Counted from the first letter of the stretch, positions 1-6,486 are shown. The stretch: DNA of 9,032 bases from an uncultured Collinsella sp. (GCA_900543845.1 UQTD01000070.1:1-9032), one strand, 5' to 3'. Numbers and translations are program-made. Notes: generated by a model from the sequence alone, not told the origin.

Positions 1-2
1 TT

Positions 3-119
3 GGCGGTGCGGCAACGGCTCCGTCTGGCTCGGCGCACGAGGGCAACCTGCCGCTCGTCGATGGCGCCGGCGAGGACCCGGCCGCCACTGTGGCCATGCC
101 TGCCATGCCGCAGGAGTAG
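3..119 (+). CDS. 3' end of an unidentified protein (partial)
   Basis: An open frame enters from the left edge and ends at TAG 117-119, giving 38 visible residues. The tail is rich in Ala, Gly and Pro with scattered acidic residues and ends in AMPAMPQE. It looks like a flexible, low-complexity C-terminus and has no recognisable domain. Codons are G/C-ending like those of the neighbouring genes. No clear intrinsic terminator follows before the next promoter near 199. The function cannot be judged from this fragment, and the frame could be non-coding if the true gene end lies further left. Confidence 0.55.
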   Translation, partial: GGAATAPSGSAHEGNLPLVDGAGEDPAATVAMPAMPQE

Positions 120-198
120 GTTCGCTCGCTTATCACCATCATGTACCTGCGCTTTTACCGTACGCAGATGAGCGCGACGGCAAGTGTTGCGCTGCGGG

Positions 199-204
199 TA
201 TAAT
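199..204 (+). promoter_or_regulatory. -10 box of the promoter for the YtxH-like/PRC genes
   Basis: A perfect TATAAT sits about 45-50 nt upstream of the YtxH-like start. No good TTGACA-like hexamer is visible 15-19 nt upstream (that stretch reads about GACGGC), and there is no TGn extended -10. Transcription would start near 211. A small hairpin (GGGCA 223-227 with TGCCC 234-238) lies directly before the ribosome binding site. The promoter position argues against any translation start upstream of about 211. Confidence 0.6.
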
Positions 205-255
205 GGACAGCATTCAAACGGTGGGCATCGAGGTGCCCGCAGGAGAGGAATGATC

Positions 256-645
256 ATGGGAAAGACTTTCAGCTTTGTCTCCGGTGCGCTCTTTGGTGCT
301 GCCGCCGGCGCTATCATCGGCGTTGCTCTGGCCCCGCGCTCGGGTGCCGAGACCCGCGCCATGGCCGCCGATATCGCCAATGACGCCTGGGACAACATGC
401 GTGACACCTACGAGCACAGTGCCGAGGAGGCTCGTGCCGCGGTCAACGACTTTGGTCCGATGGTCGATGCCAAGACCGATGACCTGCGCGCCAAGGTCGA
501 CCTGGCCCGCGAGCGCATGGACCAGCTTCGCGAGCAGCTCAACGACGCCATATCGGGCGGCAACGTGACGCCCGCTGCCGACGTCGTGGTCGAGAACGTC
601 ACCGAGGCCGGCGCCGAGGCCACGGAGCCCTCGACCGAGGCATAA
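256..645 (+). CDS. YtxH-like membrane-anchored protein
   Basis: This 129-residue protein resembles the YtxH family, small membrane-anchored proteins often linked to general stress; their molecular role is poorly defined. Residues 7-26 form one hydrophobic, glycine-zipper segment (GALFGAAAGAIIGVALAP), followed by the family-typical R-S-G-x-E-T-R at about 28-34. Residues 35-100 form a charged amphipathic helix, probably coiled coil, and the last 25 residues are Ala/Glu/Thr-rich. I chose ATG 256 because AGGAG at 241-245 is well spaced and the protein then begins MGKTFSF, as family members do. ATG 250 (adding Met-Ile) is a close alternative. A longer frame from 184 would start upstream of the -10 box and is rejected. 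The stop overlaps the start of the next gene (TAATG), so the two are probably translationally coupled. Confidence 0.85.
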   Translation: MGKTFSFVSGALFGAAAGAIIGVALAPRSGAETRAMAADIANDAWDNMRDTYEHSAEEARAAVNDFGPMVDAKTDDLRAKVDLARERMDQLREQLNDAISGGNVTPAADVVVENVTEAGAEATEPSTEA

Positions 646-1400
646 TGCGCGCAGGGGATTTTGTCGGCGTCAAGGTTTATCGTAAGCCTGCCGAAGACAA
701 GCGCACCAAAAAGGACGGCACGCCGCGCAGCCCCAAAAAGCTCGGCAAGATTCACTTTCCGGTCTTTACCCCGGGCGGCACGCGCGTGGTGGGCTTTATG
801 GTCCGCCAGTCCGATATCGCGGGTATGATCGAGCGCCCCGACCGCTTTGTGGCGCTCGATGCCATCGGCGTCTATGAGGGTGCCGTCGCGGTCGACGACG
901 TCAAGGGCACCTACGATGCCGCCGCGGCCAAGCGCCTCGATATCAACCTGGACGATTGCATCATCTGGATTGGCATGGACGTGCGCACGGAATCGGGCGA
1001 TGCCGTGGGCTACTGCTCGGACGTTGAGTTCAAGCCGCGCTCGGGTATTGTGCAGACGTTCTACGTGACCGCCGGTGCCGCTTCGAGCGTGCTGGTGGGC
1101 GACACGCAGGTGCCGCCGACGATGCTGCGCGGCTACGAGAACGGCGCGATGATTGTCTCGGACGAGGTCAAGACGCTCGGGTATTCGGGCGGCGCGGCCG
1201 CCAAGGCTGCCGAGGCCAGCGTCGTGGTGGGAGATAAGGTCAAGAAGGGCGCCAAGGTGCTCGATGACAAGGGATCGGTCGCCGTGGACAAGGGCAGCCG
1301 CGCACTGGGCAAGCAGCTCGGCAAGACGCGCGGTATGTTCAAGGCCTTTAAGGACGAATATCAAAAGGCGAGCGGGGGCTCGTCAAAAGCTAGCAAATAG
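645..1400 (+). CDS. PRC-barrel domain protein
   Basis: A 251-residue soluble protein with no signal peptide or membrane helix. Residues about 4-80 form a first PRC-barrel-like beta region, interrupted by a Lys-rich loop at 16-35. A clearer PRC-barrel lies at about 108-176 (IGMDVRTESGDAVGYCSDVEF). The tail, 195-251, is rich in Lys, Gly, Val and Ser with KGAKV/KGSRA-like repeats and is strongly basic. PRC-barrels are small beta domains found in the ribosome-maturation factor RimM, photosynthetic reaction-centre H subunits and many uncharacterised bacterial proteins. Here the domain may bind the co-encoded YtxH-like protein, nucleic acid or the membrane surface; that is inference. The ATG lies within TAATG, with GAGG at 637-640 as a short ribosome binding site. 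A perfect hairpin follows the stop. The next two-domain PRC region in this window is in the MgtE-like protein. Confidence 0.85.
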   Translation: MRAGDFVGVKVYRKPAEDKRTKKDGTPRSPKKLGKIHFPVFTPGGTRVVGFMVRQSDIAGMIERPDRFVALDAIGVYEGAVAVDDVKGTYDAAAAKRLDINLDDCIIWIGMDVRTESGDAVGYCSDVEFKPRSGIVQTFYVTAGAASSVLVGDTQVPPTMLRGYENGAMIVSDEVKTLGYSGGAAAKAAEASVVVGDKVKKGAKVLDDKGSVAVDKGSRALGKQLGKTRGMFKAFKDEYQKASGGSSKASK

Positions 1401-1421
1401 CGACGTACCAAATGATGGGAG

Positions 1422-1451
1422 GCGAGCCGGAGACATGTTGCTCCGGCTCGC
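1422..1451 (+). terminator. Hairpin after the PRC gene, possible terminator or attenuator
   Basis: GCGAGCCGGAG (1422-1432) pairs perfectly with CTCCGGCTCGC (1441-1451) around an 8-nt loop. The following bases, TGTGTTTATG, are only weakly T-rich, so termination is likely to be partial. The next gene's ribosome binding site begins 10 nt later, and no separate promoter is visible in between. The element may therefore set the ratio between the PRC gene and the deacetylase-like gene, or protect the upstream mRNA end. Confidence 0.6.
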
Positions 1452-1472
1452 TGTGTTTATGGGGGAGGGCAC

Positions 1473-2879
1473 ATGCGCCAAAACGGATCTAACTTAAACG
1501 GGCCCTCGGGTGCGCGTCCGACGACGCGCCGCGACCTGGGGCAGCTGCCCAGCGGTCAGCGTCGACGCCGCCGTAAGCCCGGCGCGATGTACCTCAACCA
1601 TAGCCGTGGGTTTAGCGATCGCAGCGCGCGCATCGGCAACGGGCGCTCGCCGCGCCGACCGTCCCGCCTGCCCTATGCGCTCATCGCCGTGGGTTGCGCG
1701 CTCGTGCTGTTTATCGCTGCCGTCGTGGGCTACGTCAACCGCAGCGTGGACGTGGAACTCAACGGGCAAAAGACCGCGGTGCGCGTGGGCTCTACGTTGC
1801 AGAATCTTATCGACGATCAAAGCCTGACCGAAACGTACGACGCCGGCGATCTGCTGGCCGTCGACGACAGCGTGCTCAAGCGCCATGGCGGCGAAAAGCT
1901 GTCGGTGAAGGTCGACGGCAAGCGCGTGAAGCAAGGCAAATGGGACAGTCGCGAGCTTACGGGTGGCGAGAAGGTAACGGTCAAGGACGGCCGCAACGTG
2001 TACGAAAAGCACGAGGTCCAGGCCACGACCATCGAGCCAAAGCTTAAGGTCGAGGGCACGGGTGCCATTGAGTATGTCAAAACCTGGGGCGTTCAGGGCC
2101 GCTCCGAGGTATGGGTCGGCGAGCAGTCGGGCAAGACGCAGGACCGCGGCGAAGTCGTGCCCGCCACCGACTGCGTAGTCGAGTGCGCAAGCGTGGCGCC
2201 CAAGGGCAACGAAAAGTACGTGGCCCTGACATTTGACGAGGGTCCGAGCGGCGCGACCAAGCAGATCTTGCAGGTGCTCAAGGAAAAGGGCGTCACGGCG
2301 ACGTTCTTCCTTTCGGGCGATGCCGCGGAAGCCTCGCCCGCTACTGCCAAAGCGATTGCCGATGCCGGGTGCGAGATCGGCTCCAACAGCTACAGCGATG
2401 ATTCGCTCAAGGGCGAGGATCGCGAGACGGTACGCAAGCAGATCACGAAGGGCACCGAGGCGATTAAGTCGGCGACCGGCGTCGAGACGATGTTGCTGCG
2501 TGCCCCCTACGCCGCGTTTGACGAGCAAAACTGGATCGACTCGATGGACCTGGTATCCGCCGTGGTTTCGTGGAATATCGATTCGGGCGACTGGCTGCTC
2601 AACGGCGCTGACGAGCAAGTATCGACCGTGCTCGACTCGATGACGCCGGGCAATATCGTGCTGCTTACCGATAGCGATGAGTGCGCCGAGCAGACGCTCG
2701 AGGCGCTGCCGCAGATTATCGATGGCCTAGTCGCCGATGGCTACAAGATCGTGACGCTCAGCGACCTGGTCAAGACGGACACGGCATTGAGCAAAAAGCT
2801 CACCTCGCTCACCAAGGTTTCCATGCCCAAAAACGCCGTGTTCCCCCAACTCCCCGAGGACGACGACACCACAGAGTAG
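1473..2879 (+). CDS. Membrane-anchored NodB-fold (CE4) polysaccharide deacetylase-like protein, probably inactive
   Basis: 468 residues. Residues 1-66 are cytoplasmic and very Arg-rich. Residues 67-88 form one membrane helix (LPYALIAVGCALVLFIAAVV), giving a type II, outside-facing protein. Residues 91-175 resemble small ubiquitin-like/DUF348-type modules of wall proteins (tentative). A NodB-homology domain spans about 247-433. Active CE4 enzymes remove acetyl groups from peptidoglycan or chitin-like glycans using a metal bound by Asp-His-His. Here motif 1 is TFDEGP (253-258), keeping the base Asp255 but replacing the metal Asp with Glu256. Motif 2 reads SNSYSD, with Asn305 and Asp309 where the two metal His belong. 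Motif 3 RAPY (343-346) and motif 4 DSGDW (370-374) are kept. Motif 5 is LLTD, with Thr399 in place of the catalytic His. The fold looks intact but the active site does not, which suggests a glycan-binding or scaffold role. Start ATG 1473 has a GGGAGGG ribosome binding site with short spacing. Confidence 0.88.
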   Translation: MRQNGSNLNGPSGARPTTRRDLGQLPSGQRRRRRKPGAMYLNHSRGFSDRSARIGNGRSPRRPSRLPYALIAVGCALVLFIAAVVGYVNRSVDVELNGQKTAVRVGSTLQNLIDDQSLTETYDAGDLLAVDDSVLKRHGGEKLSVKVDGKRVKQGKWDSRELTGGEKVTVKDGRNVYEKHEVQATTIEPKLKVEGTGAIEYVKTWGVQGRSEVWVGEQSGKTQDRGEVVPATDCVVECASVAPKGNEKYVALTFDEGPSGATKQILQVLKEKGVTATFFLSGDAAEASPATAKAIADAGCEIGSNSYSDDSLKGEDRETVRKQITKGTEAIKSATGVETMLLRAPYAAFDEQNWIDSMDLVSAVVSWNIDSGDWLLNGADEQVSTVLDSMTPGNIVLLTDSDECAEQTLEALPQIIDGLVADGYKIVTLSDLVKTDTALSKKLTSLTKVSMPKNAVFPQLPEDDDTTE

Positions 2880-2885
2880 TCATCG

Positions 2886-2937
2886 GGGACGTTCTTAAAC
2901 GACTGGTCGTTTAAGACGGTCTTAATCGCTTTGTCCC
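2886..2937. repeat. Palindromic intergenic element
   Basis: TCTTAAACGAC (2893-2903) and GTCGTTTAAGA (2906-2916) form an 11-bp perfect inverted repeat around TG. An outer pair, GGGAC (2886-2890) and GTCCC (2933-2937), frames it, and a partial third copy, GTCTTAAT, lies at 2919-2926. It starts 7 nt after the deacetylase-like stop codon. There is no T-run, so it is a poor intrinsic terminator. It could be a REP-like or MITE-like interspersed repeat, or a dyad operator. Copy number in the genome cannot be judged from one window. Confidence 0.6.
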
Positions 2938-3031
2938 ACCACACCCATCCGGCTCTATGTCACGGATACGTCAGCGTTTGGTATGCCTGCGATGTGCAGC
3001 GCATAAATTCGGTGCCGCAGCGCGATGCTGA

Positions 3032-3040
3032 TGCTATAGT
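3032..3040 (+). promoter_or_regulatory. Extended -10 promoter for the MgtE-like/NRMT operon
   Basis: TGCTATAGT is a TGn extended -10 followed by a one-mismatch -10 hexamer (TATAGT, 3035-3040). The -35 region at the usual distance (about GTGCCG, 3012-3017) is weak, as is common for extended -10 promoters. Transcription would start near 3047, leaving a leader of about 207 nt before the MgtE-like start at 3254. Confidence 0.5.
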
Positions 3041-3046
3041 TACTGC

Positions 3047-3253
3047 GGTTAATGAGGGTCAAGAGAAAGGTTACAGGTGAAATCCAAACCTCGACCATAC
3101 AGTCGATGACCCCATGCAGGTGCTTTCTGCGCGTGCACGGGGTGTGAGCGCCGAGCGGCGTGCCGCCCGCGCATGCGTATACATATCTAAAAGTCCACGG
3201 ATTGCGTGCCGGCATGGTCGCGCGGTCCGCAGGAATAATGATGGGGAGCACCA
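3047..3253 (+). promoter_or_regulatory. Long structured 5' leader of the Mg2+ transport operon
   Basis: The leader can fold into a small three-way junction. P1 pairs GGGTCA (3056-3061) with TGACCC (3107-3112). P2 pairs AGGTT (3068-3072) with AACCT (3087-3091). P3 pairs TCGAC (3091-3095) with GTCGA (3102-3106). A second, GC-rich arm follows: TGCGCG (3128-3133) with CGCGCA (3168-3173), and inside it GCACG (3135-3139) with CGTGC (3159-3163). The sequence does not match the M-box or the yybP-ykoY Mn2+ riboswitch consensus as I know them. A short leader ORF overlaps P1-P3. The length and position fit cis-regulation of a metal transporter, but the structure was found by eye. Confidence 0.4.
3077..3109 (+). 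CDS. Possible 10-residue leader peptide upstream of the MgtE-like gene
   Basis: GTG at 3077 opens a frame encoding MKSKPRPYSR and stops at TGA 3107-3109. GAAAGG (3065-3070) lies 6 nt upstream as a plausible ribosome binding site. The coding stretch spans the P2 and P3 helices, and its stop codon forms part of the 3' strand of P1, so a ribosome here would open the structure. The Pro-Arg-Pro content recalls proline-containing leader peptides such as MgtL, which control Salmonella mgtA in response to Mg2+ and proline, but there is no sequence homology claim. A short frame like this can also arise by chance. Confidence 0.3.
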   Translation: MKSKPRPYSR

Positions 3254-5098
3254 TTGAATTATCTGAGTGAGATGCTCAAATTGCCGGTCTTGGACGTCGA
3301 CGGCGAAAAGCTCGGCGTGGTTAACGATTTTGGCATTGCAACCGGCGAAGTTTTTCCGCACGTGACGTCGCTCGCGTTCCGTGGCCCCGGCAAGACGCCG
3401 TTTATGATCAGCTGGCGCAAATGGGTCGACCGTATCGACGAGACGGGTGTACACCTTAAGACATCGGCCACCGAAATCCGTTTTTCGTACCTGCAGCCGA
3501 CCGAGCTGTTGCTGGCGCGTGACGTTCTCAATAAGCAGATCGTCGACACGCAGGGCATGAAGGTCGTGCGCGTAAACGACATCAAGTTTTCCATGTCGGG
3601 CGAAAATCAGCTGCGCCTGCTGGGTGCCGAAGTTGGTGCCCGCGGTCTGCTGCGCGCGATCAGCCCCACACTTGAGCATGTCGTCGAGGGCTTTATGAAA
3701 CACCTGGGCAAGCCGCTCAGCGAGGACATTATCGCCTGGTCTTACATGGACCTGCTCGACCGTTCGACTAAGAACATCCAGCTCTCGGTGTCGCACAAGA
3801 CGCTTGGCGAGCTGCATCCTGCCGACATTGCCGACATCATCGAGCAGCTCGACCCGCGCCTGCGTGCGCAGGTGTTCGCGCAGCTCGACACCGCCCAGGC
3901 CGCCGAGGCCATCTCGGAGTTCGATGACGACGAGCTCATGACCGAGATGCTCGAGGGCCTGTCCGATACGGACGCATCGTCGATGCTAGCCATGATGGAC
4001 CCGGACGACGCCGCCGACCTGATTGACGAGCTCGATTACGAGAAGGCCGAGAAGCTCCTGCGCCTGATGGGCGTCAAGGAGGAGAAGGCGATTCGTAACC
4101 TGCTGGGCTATGAGGACAACACCGCCGGCCGCATCATGACCTCGGAGTTTGTCTCGCTGCCCGCCACGGCGACGGTCGGCGATGCCATCGAGGCGATTCG
4201 CAAACTCGATGAGGACTTCGAGAGCGTCTATTACGTCTATACCGAGGATCCGAGCGGCATGCTGACGGGCGTGCTTTCGCTGCGCACGCTGATCGTGGCC
4301 GACCGCGACGCCACGCTGGGCCAGCTCGCCTATCGCGATCTGGTCTACGTGTCGCCCGACGAGGACCAGGAAGACGTGACGGACGAGATGACCAAGTACG
4401 ACCTGGTTGCCATCCCTGTCTGCGACGAGAACCGTCATATCCTGGGTATCGTGACCTTCGACGACGCCATGGACGTTATCGCCGAGGAGCATCAGGAGGA
4501 CCTGCAGATCGCCGGTGTCGGCTCGGGCGATAGCGCGTCGGACGACTCGACGAACGTGCTCAGCTGGTTCGTGCATCGTCAGTACTGGGTCGTCGTGTGG
4601 GGCATCGCCTCGTGCATTATGGCGACCGTGCTGGGGACGGCGCTGCGCTCCGCGCATCTGGTGGTGTTCCCCATGTGCGCCATGCCGCTCGTGCTGCTGG
4701 CTGCCTCGCGCATGGTGTCGTTCGTCAAGAACTACTTCCTCGAGTACGACGGTCACGACGACGAGCCCAAACCGTACCTGGGATTCTTCTTCCAGAGCAC
4801 GGGTATGGGCCTGATCCTTTCGCTTGTTACTTACCTGTGCGCGCAGCTGGTGCGCACCGCCGCGTTCCCCGATGCCACCATGTTTGAGGAGCAGCTCTTT
4901 ACCGGCTGCTTTAATATCGCTGCCGTCATTTGCCTGGTTGGCAACATGAGCGCTGTGATTTATCTGATGGTGCTGTTCTGGCGCGACGAGCACGACCTTA
5001 ACACGTCGGGCACCGCCATGAACGTCATCGCCGTCATGATTTCGTGTGTGGCGTACTGCATCGCCGCGGTGCTGCTCACCATGTCGGTCATGGGGTAG
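3254..5098 (+). CDS. MgtE-like protein: PRC-barrel, MgtE_N, CBS pair and divergent 5-helix membrane domain
   Basis: 614 residues. Residues 1-80 and about 85-135 look like two PRC-barrel units (LPVLDVDGEKLGVVNDF; ARDVLNKQIVDTQGMKVVRV). MgtE_N spans about 184-286, with typical helical repeats (LHPADIADIIEQLDP, MDPDDAADLIDELD). Two CBS motifs follow at about 291-348 and 352-410. In MgtE channels this cytosolic module binds Mg2+ and closes the pore when Mg2+ is plentiful. Five hydrophobic segments lie at about 444-464, 467-489, 509-532, 549-576 and 588-612, matching MgtE topology. However, the conserved GGNAGTQ-like motif and the pore Asp of the last helix are not visible. It may be a sensor or regulator rather than a channel. 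Start TTG 3254 has GGGGAG at 3243-3248, and an in-frame TGA at 3239 rules out a longer start. The NRMT gene begins 8 nt after the stop. Many annotation tools would call this magnesium transporter MgtE. Confidence 0.87.
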   Translation: MNYLSEMLKLPVLDVDGEKLGVVNDFGIATGEVFPHVTSLAFRGPGKTPFMISWRKWVDRIDETGVHLKTSATEIRFSYLQPTELLLARDVLNKQIVDTQGMKVVRVNDIKFSMSGENQLRLLGAEVGARGLLRAISPTLEHVVEGFMKHLGKPLSEDIIAWSYMDLLDRSTKNIQLSVSHKTLGELHPADIADIIEQLDPRLRAQVFAQLDTAQAAEAISEFDDDELMTEMLEGLSDTDASSMLAMMDPDDAADLIDELDYEKAEKLLRLMGVKEEKAIRNLLGYEDNTAGRIMTSEFVSLPATATVGDAIEAIRKLDEDFESVYYVYTEDPSGMLTGVLSLRTLIVADRDATLGQLAYRDLVYVSPDEDQEDVTDEMTKYDLVAIPVCDENRHILGIVTFDDAMDVIAEEHQEDLQIAGVGSGDSASDDSTNVLSWFVHRQYWVVVWGIASCIMATVLGTALRSAHLVVFPMCAMPLVLLAASRMVSFVKNYFLEYDGHDDEPKPYLGFFFQSTGMGLILSLVTYLCAQLVRTAAFPDATMFEEQLFTGCFNIAAVICLVGNMSAVIYLMVLFWRDEHDLNTSGTAMNVIAVMISCVAYCIAAVLLTMSVMG

Positions 5099-5106
5099 GT
5101 GGTCGC

Positions 5107-6369
5107 GTGCAAAACACGAAGCAAAAGGCGAGCACCAAGCAAAAGCTGACCATCGCGGCCATCTTTGGCGCCATGGGCCCCGGTCTTCTGGCGGCGCTTT
5201 CGGGCAATGACGCCGGCGGCATCGCCACGTATTCCAGCGCGGGCGCCAGCTATGGCTATAAGATGCTCTGGATGCTTCCCGTCATGACCGTGCTGCTTAT
5301 CGTGACGCAGGAGACCGCGGCGCGCTGCGGATGCGTCACGGGTAAGGGCCTGGCCTCGCTCATCCGTGAGCGCTTTGGCGTGCGCAAGAGCGTGCTGGCC
5401 ATGGCGGCGCTGTTGATCGCCAACACGGCGGTGACCATCTCGGAGTTCGCGGGTATCGCGAGTGGCCTTGCTCTGTTTGGCGTTCCGGCGAGCATCTCGG
5501 TGCCGCTCGTGGCGCTGCTGGTGTGGATGCTTACCATGTCGGGCAGCTTCCAGCGCATCGAGAAGATTTTGCTGCTGGTAAGCTGCGTGTTCGTGACCTA
5601 CATCGTCGCCGCGTTTATGGCCGGCCCCAACTGGGGCGAGGTCGCGGTCGACTTGGTCGTCCCCAATATTCAGAACGATCCCAGTTACGTGTCGCTCGTG
5701 GTCGCAACAATCGGTACCACCATCGCACCGTGGATGATCTTCTTGGCTCAGAACAACGTGGTCGATAAGAATGCGGGCGAGGACGACATCGTGCTGCAGC
5801 GTATCGATACCGTGAGCGGTTCGATCGCTGCTGATATCATTGCGGGCTTCATTATCATCACGACCGGTACGGTGCTGTTCCCGGCGGGTATTCAGATTAG
5901 CGATGCCGCCGATGCCGCCCGCGCGCTGGAGCCCATCGCGGGCCAGTGGTCCACGGTGTTGTTCGCCTCGGGCCTGGTCGCAGCGAGCTTTTTGGCTGCC
6001 TGCGTGCTGCCCGGCGTTACGTCGAGTGCCATCTGCGAGGCATTTGGCTGGGAGCGCGGTGCCGATCGCAGCTGGGACGAGGCCCCGGTTTACCGCGGCA
6101 TCATTACGGCCATCATCGGCATTTCTGCCGTGTTGGTGCTCATGCCTGGCGTCGATTTGTTCCAGATTATGATGACCTCGCAGGTCATCAACGGCGTGCT
6201 GCTGCCCGTAGTCCTGGTATTTCAGGTGGTTATCGCGGCGGATCGCCACATTATGGGCGCCAACCGCAACGGCCGCGTATGGAACGTGCTCACTTGGGCG
6301 ACTATCGGCGTGATTACGGTGCTGACGGTCGTCATGTTTGTGCTGCAAGCGATGGGCTACGGCGCGTAG
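5107..6369 (+). CDS. NRAMP-related Mg2+ transporter (NRMT-type, SLC11 fold)
   Basis: 420 residues, the usual NRAMP length, with about eleven hydrophobic helices. Family signatures include GPGLLAAL at 25-32 and the segment QETAARCGCVTGKGLASLIR at 68-87. The ion-site motifs differ from Mn2+/Fe2+ NRAMPs. Helix 1 has DAGG (35-38) instead of DPGN, losing the coordinating Asn. Helix 6 has APW (207-209) instead of MPH, losing the Met that selects transition metals and the His of proton coupling. These changes are those described for NRMTs, which carry hydrated Mg2+ without proton coupling; a member from Eggerthella lenta has been characterised. I therefore favour Mg2+ uptake over Mn2+ uptake. The start is GTG 5107, with weak AGGTGG at 5097-5102 overlapping the previous stop. 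A start further upstream would lie inside the MgtE-like gene. It is cotranscribed with that gene and ended by a strong terminator. Confidence 0.85.
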   Translation: MQNTKQKASTKQKLTIAAIFGAMGPGLLAALSGNDAGGIATYSSAGASYGYKMLWMLPVMTVLLIVTQETAARCGCVTGKGLASLIRERFGVRKSVLAMAALLIANTAVTISEFAGIASGLALFGVPASISVPLVALLVWMLTMSGSFQRIEKILLLVSCVFVTYIVAAFMAGPNWGEVAVDLVVPNIQNDPSYVSLVVATIGTTIAPWMIFLAQNNVVDKNAGEDDIVLQRIDTVSGSIAADIIAGFIIITTGTVLFPAGIQISDAADAARALEPIAGQWSTVLFASGLVAASFLAACVLPGVTSSAICEAFGWERGADRSWDEAPVYRGIITAIIGISAVLVLMPGVDLFQIMMTSQVINGVLLPVVLVFQVVIAADRHIMGANRNGRVWNVLTWATIGVITVLTVVMFVLQAMGYGA

Positions 6370-6387
6370 CGCCCACTTTTGCTTCCG

Positions 6388-6422
6388 AACAGGCCGCAGC
6401 GATGGGCTGCGGCCTGTTTTTT
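6388..6422 (+). terminator. Intrinsic terminator of the MgtE-like/NRMT operon
   Basis: AACAGGCCGCAG (6388-6399) pairs perfectly with CTGCGGCCTGTT (6407-6418) around a 7-nt loop, followed by a run of T through 6422. It lies 18 nt after the NRMT stop codon and is the clearest terminator in the window. Confidence 0.93.
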
Positions 6423-6451
6423 GTCTGCTATAGGGCGTTAGTTATATGGCG

Positions 6452-6486
6452 GTGGGCAAAAAATGCCAAATATGAGTACTGTTGCT
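6452..6486 (+). repeat. Left copy of an inverted ~35-bp repeat
   Basis: Starts GTGGGCAAAAAATGCC and contains AAATATGAGTACTGTT. It matches the reverse complement of 6647-6681 at 31 of 35 positions, with weaker similarity continuing inwards (a shared TAGCA about 10 nt further). The copy contains ATG 6472 but only a 6-codon frame (MSTVAK then TGA), and the AAAGGG-like ribosome binding site of the other copy is here AAATGCC. It looks like the decayed copy. Confidence 0.8.

Noticed and set aside
184..255. Upstream extension of the YtxH-like protein to ATG/TTG-type starts near 184
   Set aside because: It would begin upstream of the TATAAT box and add an Arg/Gly-rich segment not seen in the family; the ribosome binding site at 241-245 supports 250 or 256.
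408..1364. 318-codon - strand frame opposite the YtxH-like and PRC genes
   Set aside because: An antisense shadow in high-GC DNA with no ribosome binding site and no recognisable motif.
3047..3253. M-box or yybP-ykoY riboswitch in the leader
   Set aside because: The conserved core segments I know for these Mg2+ and Mn2+ riboswitches are not present; only an unrelated fold is possible.
3114..3257. 47-codon + strand frame whose TGA overlaps the MgtE-like TTG start
   Set aside because: The stop/start overlap is suggestive of coupling, but there is no ribosome binding site at ATG 3114, the peptide is Arg/Ala-rich and featureless, and frames of this size are common by chance at this GC content.
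3986..4993. 335-codon - strand frame opposite the MgtE-like gene
   Set aside because: An antisense shadow with His/Gln-rich composition and no domain.
4960..6348. Long - strand open frame (462 codons) opposite the NRMT gene, rich in His, Arg and Asp
   Set aside because: It is the mirror of a G/C-biased coding frame; it has no domain, its composition is abnormal, and the + strand gene is unmistakable.
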